DNA from: Drosophila pseudoobscura
Taxonomy: Eukaryota; Arthropoda; Insecta; Diptera; Drosophilidae
Direction of reading: 5' to 3'
Length of the DNA stretch: 64,000 bases
Assembly: GCF_009870125.1 (NCBI RefSeq)
Contig: NC_046680.1
Coordinates: 10,788,001-10,852,000, forward strand
Position numbers and translations under genes: made by a program. Each line of letters opens with the position of its first letter. Position 1 is the first letter of the stretch. The notes under the pieces were generated by a model that worked only from the letters and a program-made list of their open reading frames with translations, searched no databases and was not told the DNA's origin. Shown here piece by piece: positions 48,279 through 57,752 of the stretch.

Positions 48279-49000
48279 TTTGTTGCTGGTTGCTGCGTGG
48301 TTTTGTTGTTGTTGTTTAATCGTTGATTAGTTGTTGAACAGGTAGAAGCGCGGCTCAACGTTGGTAAGTGCCTGCAGCTTTATGTTTGAAACAATTGCAT
48401 TTGTTCGGGTTCGATTGGCTTCCGCCTAACGCTGCTCGCAGCTTACACAAAAGCCAAAAGCCAAAGCCAAAGCCAAAATCAAAGCCAAAGCCAGAGCCAG
48501 AGCTACAGGTTGCACTGCGGTTGTTTTGTTGCTTTTGTGCTTTTGCTGCCGTTGGATATTTTTTCAATTTGCGTATCAAATCCAATTAGACTTGGGTATT
48601 TGGTTCAGTTTCAATGCCCGGAATATCTGGGGATTCGTTCCCTTTGTACGGGTGTTATTCTGTTAAATTTTGAACAATTTCGCACTGGTATTTTGTTCAC
48701 ATTTTAGCGGCTGAAACGCACGCACAAGTTTCACTTTTTAGCTCTTTGCTGCTACATATAAATGTTTGATTGTTGTTGCTCAGGTTTTTTATAGCGTGTG
48801 TTTTCTTTATTTTTACGCACAAAATATATTTCACGATAGATAGTTGCAACTGCGACTGCGGAACCCTCCGCTTATTCACGTTCGAATAATAGTATCAAGA
48901 AAATCTTTTAACGCAGAACCGCTTGGCTCAAATAACGGGCGACTTTTGAAAAAATCAGTTGGCCGGTAACCAGAATATATATGGCGCATATAGTATATGC
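48279..49000 (-). promoter_or_regulatory. dnr1: dnr1 5' UTR and promoter region
   Basis: Directly upstream of the dnr1 ATG. It includes an AAAGCC hexamer repeat (48449-48503) and, near 48830-48850, ATCTATCGTGAAA on the minus strand, distantly DRE-like. The exact start site is not determinable. The extent is estimated from the change from GC-rich to AT-rich sequence. Confidence 0.3.
48449..48503. repeat. AAAGCC hexamer repeat
   Basis: About nine units of AAAGCC/AGAGCC upstream of dnr1, so probably in its 5' UTR. Confidence 0.85.
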
Positions 49001-50500
49001 ATTCGTTTGGGCAAAGAGAGCGTTCTCTTTCGCTGTATGTTAGCATAACAGAGACCAGCAGCCGAGAGAGAACATACGAGCTGTTAATGTCAAGCTATTT
49101 GCCTAAGAGCGAGAAATATTGCCCGCTGAGAGACATTTCTGTTGCTAACATTTCTTGTGGTGTGTGTGTGTGTTTCAGACGCGCTCTCTCTCTCTCTTTT
49201 CCTCTCTGTCTATTCCAGCTGTTGCTTTGTTGTTATTCCGGCTTTTGTTATCAGATTTTTGCGTTGTTTTGTCGCTCTGCAGGTAAATTGTTCGACGACA
49301 CGGGCGCATGTGCAACTCTCTCAATGCAGCAGCTGTTTTCCCTTCCCTTTGTCTGGTCTTTTCCGCTTTTCTGTTCTGCGACCTGCACAATGCAAAGAAA
49401 AATGGATTGGCCTTGTCGGAATTGTTGATTGTGGGATGGGATGAAATGGATAAGGGCGGCAATGGAGTGAGAGTGGGAGAGCTTGGATCTTGTCATTCAT
49501 TGTATGTATGTATGTATGTATGTGCAAGGGTATATCTTGCAGAGAGTATTATGATTTTGAACATCATTTCAAGATACCTAATGACAAAAAAGGCACAAAT
49601 AGCTGCAATTGTAATGATCGACCTGAAAATGTGTTTTCTTCTTGATGGATTAAGCATTTTATAGGGCGACTCGATGTGCCATGTAAATACTCGTTTATTA
49701 TGTAAATATGTACATATGTATGTATCTGCAGGCCAGACAAATGACAGGTGACACAGACATGCAAGGAAGGGCACAGCTCACATGTTTTGTGGTAGCTATT
49801 GTGGTGCATGGTCTAGAAATGACTTTGGGGGCAAACGATGGCCCATTTGGGGTTTCCGTTTCTATATGTACATAAAATCAATATCACTGCAATGCCCATC
49901 GGCAAATGACAATAGACAATGATTGAACGACACAACTGATGGATGGGCGGGATGGCGAGAAGGGGGGGTGCTTTGTTTAGTGTCCGCCCCAATATCGAAA
50001 ATTCATTTGTCTAACCTTTGCAACAGAATATGCAAATAGAGAAGCCCCTCCTGGGCTTCAGCTGCATAATGCATCCAACACATTTGCCAAATGTACATTT
50101 AATTAGATTTTGCGGACATCACAGGGGCAGCAGGGGATAAGGGTGTAAGTACATACATATGTACATCCATTTGGAGTATTTTATTATGGAGCAATTATCA
50201 TAAAATATTCAAGGAGCCAGGATCGTAAACATACTCATGCCGTTGACAGCCAAAGAATTTTGGTACTAGTATGGTTTTTCCTATGCCTATGGCCTGTGAT
50301 GTATTTTTGAAAAATACCCGTGCTCTTTGCTTGGCCTCTAGCCCGAGTTACCCCGAGTACCACCCAGGCTTCTTAGTCAATGATCGAAACGCGCTCTGGT
50401 GCCTACAAATCGGCTTTTAGCATTGTCTATAAGGCCGACAAAGTTGTGGTTCAAACAGAATTAAAGGCAATGGAAGGAGCTGTGGAAAACCTAAACAATT
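49001..50500. other. Intergenic, no gene seen
   Basis: AT-rich with a TATG tetranucleotide repeat (49501-49522) and short ACATATGT palindromes. The frames at 48997-49444 contain CT-rich and GT-rich simple sequence and look non-coding. Confidence 0.6.
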
Positions 50501-50559
50501 ATTAGCTCAGTTGGTTAGTAGACATGCATTGACTAAGATATTATTCTCAGTGTATGATC

Positions 50560-51021
50560 TTCTGTTAGCTGCGGTTCGGTCTCTGTTATAGATAAGTCTA
50601 CATGCTATGCCCGTGTAAATGTAAAGTAAAAAGTGTAGAAGTAAATTTAACAGAAGAGCTTTTCGGCTCTGTTAATTCAAAAGAGTAGCTTTTCTGTCTC
50701 TGTTAGCTTTACAAAACAGCTTTTCGGACCTGTTAAAAAGAAATAAACATTATGTAGAAAATAATTTAGAATAATGTAGAAAGTAGAACATATAAAATGT
50801 AACATTATTAAGGATAAAGAGAATAATTTGCATTATAATTATGAATTATATTATTTGTGTTTGGGTAGTCGCTCGAAATTTGATTTTCATAGAAAAATAT
50901 TTATCCCACCGATACAAATGGATCTGGCAGATGGCGGTCCATCGATGGCATTTTTTATTTGTTGCTTAAACAAGTGAGACGGGGGCTGGCGCACGAGCGA
51001 AGCAGGGGGCTTGCCCCCTAG
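50560..51021 (+). mobile_element. Helitron/DINE-1-like non-autonomous element, 3' part
   Basis: Four copies of an AGCTTTTCGGTCTCTGTTA-type unit (50567-50588, 50657-50674, 50687-50705, 50718-50735), the last three about 30 bp apart. Then comes an AT-rich body and a terminal hairpin GGGGGC-TT-GCCCCC (51005-51018) ending in CTAG (51018-51021) followed by T. A short hairpin next to a terminal CTRR and insertion before T is the hallmark of Helitron 3' ends. The 5' limit is uncertain (no clear TC start). No coding capacity, so non-autonomous. Confidence 0.6.
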
Positions 51022-52690
51022 TATAAATAAAGAAACGAATTTATTTAAATGTTCCGTTATTAGCACGTTGGCTATTATCAATGACGGCTGAAATCCCTAT
51101 GTGCAATCAGCCGTGAAAGCGGAAGATAAAGAAGTTATGAGGTACGACTGTTTGCTGTTGAAATTGCATCAATTATACCAATTTATGACTGATAGGAAAG
51201 TCTCCCATTTATCAAAAGTCATTATATTGTATCTTTCTGTTCCTTCGGTGGCACACACTTCAGCCTCATGCCAGGGATCGGATCCATGAATCGTGATCAT
51301 GATTATGCTGTTGGACTTTGAGCACAACCATAAGACCTCGTGCGGCGTGCGGGTGGAATGATTTCTGAATTCTTGGGACGACTAAGTTGAGTACTACTTG
51401 GGTATGTACATATATATAATTCGGCTGATGACATTACTCATCCTGGACAGAGACGGAGACGGAGACAAACAAACAAAAGCGGTGGTGGGTGACCTCGTTC
51501 TGATAAGAGATTGGATCGATTCGCCGGAGCAGGAGGCGCTTCGGCCGAGAGGCATTTTGTAAACATTCCTATTTATAGTCACCATCGCGAGCAATCTTCA
51601 ATCGGCTCTTTGTGGCTTGACTCTATAAATACGGAGTAACAGTTTCCTTGTACATATGTCTGGGATCTAGCCTCCCACCACACCCTCACCCACGCCTCTC
51701 CAAAAGGCCCATGGCAACAGCTCCTCGGATCAGATCATGCAGCATACCATTCCATCGTTCCATCAATAGTGTCGATTCACGAATCATGTGAACGAGACTG
51801 AATCTTTTCCAAATTTTAATGAAATGTTTCATGATTTATGCTCCATGGAACGTGCGCGATCTGATAAACGAAACCACTTGTCTGGCCAAATACTATATTG
51901 GGGAGTGCTTCCCTGTCCGATCGAGTGGACTAATTAGCACAAAAAAAAAGACAGAAAGAAAGAAAGAAAATATGAAATCAGAAATGAGCACGAATGGTGG
52001 CTGATTGCGATAATCTTTTGGCTCCAAAGTTCATTGTCTGGGCCAAGGAATCATTGCTTATTATTTGGTGTTTACACCTAGACAAAAGTGAATTGGTTCA
52101 AAATGACAATGCCCTGGTGCATACCTCCTTCTTCCATATGTGTGCATGTGTATGTATGTACAATTGTTCAAGTACTTTGATGTAAGCACGACTTTACTTT
52201 ACTGTAGCCAATGACAATACAGATGATTCGATTAGTGTAATCAGCTAGTGAATTGCATTGTTTGTTTGCTTGGTTTAGTTTTTCATCTTGCTTAATTACT
52301 TCAAACTGGGTCTTCAAATATGGACTATAGAATACAGGAATGATCTGCGTGTGCGATCGGTTCATAGACTTCATCCAGGGGAAGTTGCCAGGGTCGCATG
52401 GATCTCAACAAAACCCCTAACATGAGAAATTCCCCGGATTTCCAATCTTATCTGCTGCGATTTGTAGCTATTTTGTTGTAAATTGTAAAAAGGGAATTAC
52501 TTACATTTGTTTTCAAATTCATTGAGCAAATGAACAGAGCAAAAGGTTACATCATATCTGATTAAATTTTGAGATTGCTCACTTGAACAAATATTGTTTC
52601 CTTTTAAGCTACGGACGGACCCTTTTTACCCGTTGCCAATTTGCCCTTCTCATCGTGACCTTCGGTAATATATTTATGAATGATGCATGT
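51022..52690. other. Intergenic, no gene seen
   Basis: AT-rich sequence without coding-like frames. Scattered short inverted repeats only. Confidence 0.6.
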
Positions 52691-52697
52691 ATTTTTC

Positions 52698-53420
52698 ATA
52701 CCCGATACTCAAAATGAGTATAGGGGTATATGCATTAATGGTGAAAGTGGTAACGTCCAGAAGGAAGCGTTTCCGACGCCATAAAGTATATTGATTTGTC
52801 CGTCCCTATGAGCGCCTAGTGCTCAGAGACTATAGAAGCTAGAACAACTAAATTTTCCATCCAGACTTCTGTGATATGTCCCTGTTACAACTGAATTTCA
52901 AAACTTTGCTTCGCCCCCTTCCGCCACCACAAAGGACGAAAATCTGTGGCGTCTACAATTTTCAAGATACGAGAAAACCAAAACCCAGAGTCGTCATCGT
53001 TACTATATCTTCTAGACTGCAGATCAGGAAAAGATCGTATCGTTATTATAGGCAGAATGAAGGAAACAATTCCGTTCTCTCTCGCTCTGTCTCTCTCTAA
53101 CACACACTTTTAAAGGTCGGCTTTGCCGGAGCGCCTAGATCTCAGAGCCAAATTGGGTATCCACACTCCTGTGATATATCCAAATTTCGCACCACATATC
53201 GAGAATAACCATATCTACCAGATTGCCGAATCTGAAGCAGATGGGATCATTATTACAGCCATACGGAACAAATGAACTTTCAGTGGCTTTTCGGTCGCTC
53301 ACTCACCCATCGTCGTGCAATGTGTGCGTCCTCTGTCGGAGGAGAGCCATACTGACTAAGTATCGAGTATAAATGTAGAGTTGCGGCCGCAGCAGCAAGT
53401 CACAAACGTAGCCCCTCGTT
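52698..53420 (+). mobile_element. mini-me-like dispersed repeat remnant
   Basis: It begins with a long inverted repeat (ATACCCGATACTC / GAGTATAGGGGTAT, 52698-52729). A core then follows that I recognise from many obscura-group loci: GTAACGTCCAGAAGGAAGCG, CCATAAAGTATAT, a short GTCCGTCC remnant of a GTCY array, CTATAGAAGCTAGAACAAC and GGAGAGCCATACTGACTAAG near the end. It ends near 53420 before CTCGTTTTTC. The TA- and GTCY-type internal repeats are those of mini-me elements. It is degenerate, with no open frame. The family name is from memory. Confidence 0.55.
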
Positions 53421-54010
53421 TTTCTCTGGAAATGCGGAAAAATAAACCAATTGAAAAAGTTTTCATTACATTATTGCGTTTATTAAAAGGGGGTTAACAA
53501 TACTGTTTCCTAGAATCTGATATGCAATTACAGACATTGTTTCGACATTAATTAGTTTTGCGTATCAATTTGAATGAATTAAATAAACAAGACGGGTCTG
53601 GCCAGACAGAGAGAGAGAGGGAAATGGAGAGGGCAGAGTGAGATCATCCGTCATCCGGGGAATGCGTGTGTTATAGTGTCGCCGGAGATTCCGCATTATT
53701 GCCGGAAGGGAATTCTCTATGGGAAGGCATTGCATCATATAGTGGCGCATCAGGGATCAAGCCTATCAATCGGTTGTAATCAGTTTAGCGCCCATGAAAA
53801 GTCCATTATCAGCAGCATGATGTTTCACTAATTGACTGTGTCTACGCAACATTAATATGAATGTGATTCTGAATCTGAATCTGAATGTGAATGTTGTAGT
53901 ATAAATATGCGTCTGTCTATATGTGTACATACATAATGGCGATCGATCGTTCGACGGTGGAGTGTAGTGAATGGCATGGAATGTTCGGTAGCTTTTCAGG
54001 AGTAGGGAGG
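53421..54010 (-). other. Downstream flank / 3' UTR of the malate dehydrogenase gene
   Basis: It contains TTTATT at 53479-53484 (AATAAA on the minus strand) and an ATTCTGAATCTGAATCTGAA tandem patch at about 53867-53893. No other gene. Confidence 0.4.
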
Positions 54011-55063
54011 CTACTTTTGGCACTCCTTCTGGCACTGTTCCTGCTCGTCCTTTGCCGCGATATTCTCTTTGGCATAGGCGATGCCCTTCTGTATGCTCTT
54101 CTCCAGCTCGGGCAGCATTTGCTCCAGGGACTCCCGCTCGAAATCGTCCAGATGCGGCAGCCCCAGGTTCTTCTCGATCCCCTTGCCACTCAGCACCAGG
54201 GGGGTGGCGAAGAAGGGCAGGCATGGGGACTTGTAGCCGACAAAGGCGCACTCCATCACGTCCGGCTCTTCGTTGAGGCCACGCAGCAGTGAGTTGACAA
54301 AGCGGGCTGCCGCATAGGCCATGGACAGAGTGGCCGAGCCGGCACCGGCCTTGGCAATCACCACCTCGGTTCCTGCCTCCTGGATGCGATGCGTCAGGCG
54401 TTTTATATCCTCGAGCTGGCACTGGAAGCTCGGGCAGCACTGGGAAAAGACGGGAAGTATGGTCTTCCCGGCATGGCCACCAATCACGGGCAGATCCACC
54501 TTTCTGGGATTCAGGTTGAGAAAGTCCCCGACGAAGGTACTGGCCCGCACCACATCTAGAGTGGTGATGCCGAACAAACGGCGCGGGTCGTACGCATCCT
54601 TGGACTTCAGCAGCTCCGCGGCAATGGGCACGATCGAGTTGATTGGGTTGGTGACAAAGGCCAGCAGGGCCTGGGGACAGGACTCGCTGACGGCGCAGGC
54701 CACGCGTAGGGCCACCCCTGCATTGGCCTCGAACAGCTGGTCACGGGTCATTCCCGGCTTGCGGGGCATTCCGGCGGGCACCACCACCACATCGGCACCG
54801 GCCAGGCAGTCCCCGAGCTCCTGGTCCTCGTACGCATTGGTCTGGACCGAGGTGCAGATGTGCGAGAGATCCGCCTGGACGCCCTTGATGTTCTTCATGT
54901 CGTGGATGGACAGCTCGCCCACCAGAGGATTCTGCTTCAGGAGCAGGCTCAGCGGCTGCCCAATGCCACCGCTGGCCCCCACGACAGCCACCTTGAACTC
55001 CCGGCGGCAGCTTCTCTGATTGAGAAAACGTTGCAGCAGTCCCTTGGTTGTCGAGGCCAACAT
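54011..55063 (-). CDS. Mitochondrial-type malate dehydrogenase paralogue, intronless
   Basis: A single exon of 350 residues. The N-terminus MLASTTKGLLQRFLNQRSCR is Arg/Ser-rich without acids, as in a mitochondrial presequence. NAD binding: VVGASGGIGQPLSLLLKQNP. Catalytic parts are intact: AGMPRKPGMTRDQL with substrate Arg residues, VTNPINS, TTLDVVRAS with the Asp, and VIGGHAGKTILPV with the catalytic His. AGAGSATLSMAYAAARF near the C-terminal half is the usual family signature. It differs from the main Mdh2 sequence in many positions (Cys-rich QCCPSFQC, acidic/Gln tail KDEQEQCQKECQK). Reaction: malate + NAD+ to oxaloacetate + NADH. D. melanogaster has diverged Mdh2 paralogues that are testis-biased (from memory), and this looks like that class. 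No intron suggests retroposition. Confidence 0.93.
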   Translation of the reverse strand: MLASTTKGLLQRFLNQRSCRREFKVAVVGASGGIGQPLSLLLKQNPLVGELSIHDMKNIKGVQADLSHICTSVQTNAYEDQELGDCLAGADVVVVPAGMPRKPGMTRDQLFEANAGVALRVACAVSESCPQALLAFVTNPINSIVPIAAELLKSKDAYDPRRLFGITTLDVVRASTFVGDFLNLNPRKVDLPVIGGHAGKTILPVFSQCCPSFQCQLEDIKRLTHRIQEAGTEVVIAKAGAGSATLSMAYAAARFVNSLLRGLNEEPDVMECAFVGYKSPCLPFFATPLVLSGKGIEKNLGLPHLDDFERESLEQMLPELEKSIQKGIAYAKENIAAKDEQEQCQKECQK

Positions 55064-55674
55064 CTTACAGTTTTCTGATAATCAAAATTTTACAAAACTC
55101 TAATTTGTGCCTACAATCGATTTGGAGATGAACGGAATTTCACTTGACTCTAAATGAATGATATGTCAGAGATACTATGTACATATGTATATCAATGAAA
55201 CGTGCGTGTCTGAAGGGGCGTAGCTTCTTGGGCCTACTGTAAATTCCAACCCGCTCTGATTAGGGTGGGAAAAGCCCCATCGCCCCCCATCTCCATCGCC
55301 ACGCCGAACCATCAAGTCCCCAGCCAAGACGAGTCGACTACAGTACCTGGGGCTGCCGAGAGCTGAGGTACGCTCTTGATAGACGCCTTCGGGTTCCGAT
55401 CGCTGACACGAGATCGTCGCTCTCGGGAGTGAGTGCTGGGACTTCGGATGGTTCAGTTCATGTATAAAAAGTAATGCCCCATCATCGCTGATTTCCAGTT
55501 GCGGGCAAGCTAGGCTATCAATACGTATGGCAAAACCATCGAAAAAAAACCACAATATACCTAAAGTAGATTCAAGCAATCAACATTTTCGTCTCAGTCC
55601 GCGGTATTCTCCATCAGCGGAAATTGAGAAAGTATTATAAATAAATCCACAAATAAATCAGCTCAACCAGCGGA
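55064..55674. other. Bidirectional promoter interval between Mdh paralogue and secreted peptide
   Basis: A 610-bp gap between divergent genes. It contains the TCAGTC initiator at 55594-55599 and a TATAAATA at 55636-55643. The minus-strand frame at 55175-55579 has no support. Confidence 0.5.
55594..55643 (+). promoter_or_regulatory. Core promoter of the six-Cys secreted peptide gene
   Basis: A perfect initiator TCAGTC (A at 55596) gives a 79-nt 5' UTR to the ATG at 55675. TATAAATA at 55636-55643 is an alternative, but it would leave almost no leader before that ATG. In that case translation would begin at the ATG at 56173. Confidence 0.4.
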
Positions 55675-56490
55675 ATGGCTCAGAAAGTAAGCAAACATTG
55701 GTTTAGCCTTTGAAATCTTGAATGAATTCTTGGATCCAAAGTCTAACGACACCCCATCGAACATGTCCAACCCAAAGATTATCGGCAATCCAAATAAAAT
55801 ATAATCAAAATTACACTTAACAATGATGGATAGCATGTGCCAAAAGGAAGTGAAGTTAATTGAAGAATCGCAGCGTATTTCGGTATATCACTATTGGATC
55901 TATACCATACAAATCCCCGAAAGTGAATGAACTTGCAGACTGTCTATGGAGGTGCAATATCATGTTAATTGAATCGCAAAAAATATATTCCAATTTGTGG
56001 AAATAATTTACTTTAAAGTCTAAACCTGTTCGAACTGCCGAAAAGCAACTGGTGCATCAGTGGACTTGTTTGATCTTGCGACAACTAGAAACAGAGAATA
56101 AACCAATTTAAGCATTAGTACACCCACCTAAACATTATTTTGATTAACGGTTTCATTTCATCATCTTTCCAGATGTTCCACAATATACTACTACTGATAG
56201 CGACTCTGCTTCTAATCACCCTGAACGATGGAGTGGAGGCGCGACCCTCGCCAGAGGAGAGCAAAACAAAAATGCTCGTGGATCCCAGTGAATACAATGG
56301 GGATTTGTCGGTGGAGACCATCATGAAGGTGCAGCAGTGCGAGATGGATACCGCCACCATGGAGCTGTGCATGCGCTGTGCCAAAGTCACCAAGTCAGAG
56401 ATCATATATCCGATGTGCTGCAGCAACGACGATGGCATCAAGAACTGGTGTCACTCCTATGTGTATTACGGCAACGATGAGGGCTACTAA
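55675..56490 (+). CDS. Small secreted six-cysteine protein
   Basis: Exon 1 is 55675-55686, only MAQK before donor GTAAGC. Exon 2 is 56173-56490, after acceptor TTTCCAG. The 109-residue product has a strong signal peptide (MFHNILLLIATLLLITLNDG, cut near VEA|RP). The mature chain is acidic, with six Cys in the pattern C-x8-C-x2-C-x12-CC-x9-C, suggesting three disulfides, and a Tyr-rich end (SYVYYGNDEGY). The second exon also begins with an in-frame ATG, so the four extra residues are not essential to the call. AATAAA at 56609-56614 ends the gene. I do not recognise the family; it could be a haemolymph, salivary or reproductive peptide. Confidence 0.75.
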
Positions 56491-56608
56491 GTAGGAGAAG
56501 ATGCGGCGTGAATCGAATGAACAAATCTGACAATTAAATTATTTTGTACTACCGCATGTATTGGCTGTGATAATCTAATGTATTTAAATTAAATTATATT
56601 TATCTAGG

Positions 56609-56614
56609 AATAAA
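56609..56614 (+). terminator. AATAAA polyadenylation signal
   Basis: It lies 119 bp after the stop of the six-Cys peptide gene, on the same strand. Confidence 0.65.
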
Positions 56615-56639
56615 CAAGACATGGCTAAATTAGCACATT

Positions 56640-57752
56640 CAATTAAATCTGGTTTTTCTTAGCCATAGAGGCGCTCGCATTGGCCTGTAAGCCCCTTGTT
56701 TTTCCGGGGGTGAACCGTCGCGGCCTCGAGAATGTTTCGAAATGTTTTTAGCAAAGGCATGTAGTTCCCTTGGTGTCCTCTTGGAGGCATCTTCCATTGA
56801 TGTCAGCACCGTTAACCTGCAGTTACAGTGAGTATTCCCTCCAACATTCTGCAGTCCTTCAGTGGTAGGTGCCAAGATTCTGTATTCTTACCCACGGAAA
56901 CGCTTTTATTTATTTTTAAAATCCTTTTTATTTAATTCTCATAAATTGTTTGTGTTCTGAATTTTCTTGTAAATTCAGTTGGTGTTTTTTTTTTTAACTT
57001 TATAATAATTACAAATATATAATGACTATTTAGAGTGATTGGAAAATATAAATCAATATCGGCTCTAACGATCCTACCAATAAAGTTTTGAAAAGCAAGC
57101 AAATAATCAATGAAACTACGCGAATGTAACTTAACGAATATTACAGGTCTTGCTGTTGCCTTTTAGGACTCATTTTGAATTTCCAATTGGTAGATTTGTG
57201 GAAAATAAAAATCAAAATCAAAAAGGAAAAGTATACTAGTAATGGTAAAAAATGCACATCCGCTCGAGCGGTTCAAACTTGTTTGTACAGCACCGAACAT
57301 CGAACGCCATCGAACATCGAACTTGCACGGCACGAGAGAGAGAGGTATATACATATAAATGTAATTAACAAGCAAGGTTTAAACAACTAACGGAACGGTG
57401 GTTTCTCTTTTGTTATCTTGTTGTTCTTCATTTTTCGGTTTTTGCTTTTTTAGTTTTTTCATTAAAATTTGGTTTTGGTTTGTTTGTTTTTGCACTCATT
57501 TTGGCTGCTGCAGCTGCCACTGCAGCTGCGCTTTTTGCTCTGCTCTGTTCTGCTCCTTTCAAAGATCAGCTTTAATTGTTCGATTGCCGATTTGTTCTTT
57601 GTGTGTTTTACTCTTTTTTTTTTTAACGTTGACTGAAAACAACATTTAAATATTAGTCGCGTGAAGAGTTCAACTTACCAGAATTCAAGCACGCTATTTA
57701 AGAATGTTATTTTTGTTTCACGTTTATGTGTTTTTTTTGTTTTTGTTTTAGG
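56640..57752 (-). other. 3' flank between convergent genes
   Basis: Probably the 3' UTR of the zinc-finger gene, with TTTATT (minus AATAAA) sites near 56906 and 56927. It contains an unexplained minus-strand frame (56639-56875, see findings) and poly-T patches. Confidence 0.4.

Noticed and set aside
50504..50590. tRNA-like A box (TTAGCTCAGTTGG) and B box (GGTTCGGTCTC)
   Set aside because: No cloverleaf can be drawn, spacing is too long, and the B-box-like part belongs to a repeat unit seen three more times downstream.
54321..55019. 232-codon plus-strand frame
   Set aside because: Antisense of the malate dehydrogenase paralogue.
55175..55579. 134-codon minus-strand frame upstream of Mdh
   Set aside because: Lies in the divergent promoter interval and lacks coding character or splice continuity.
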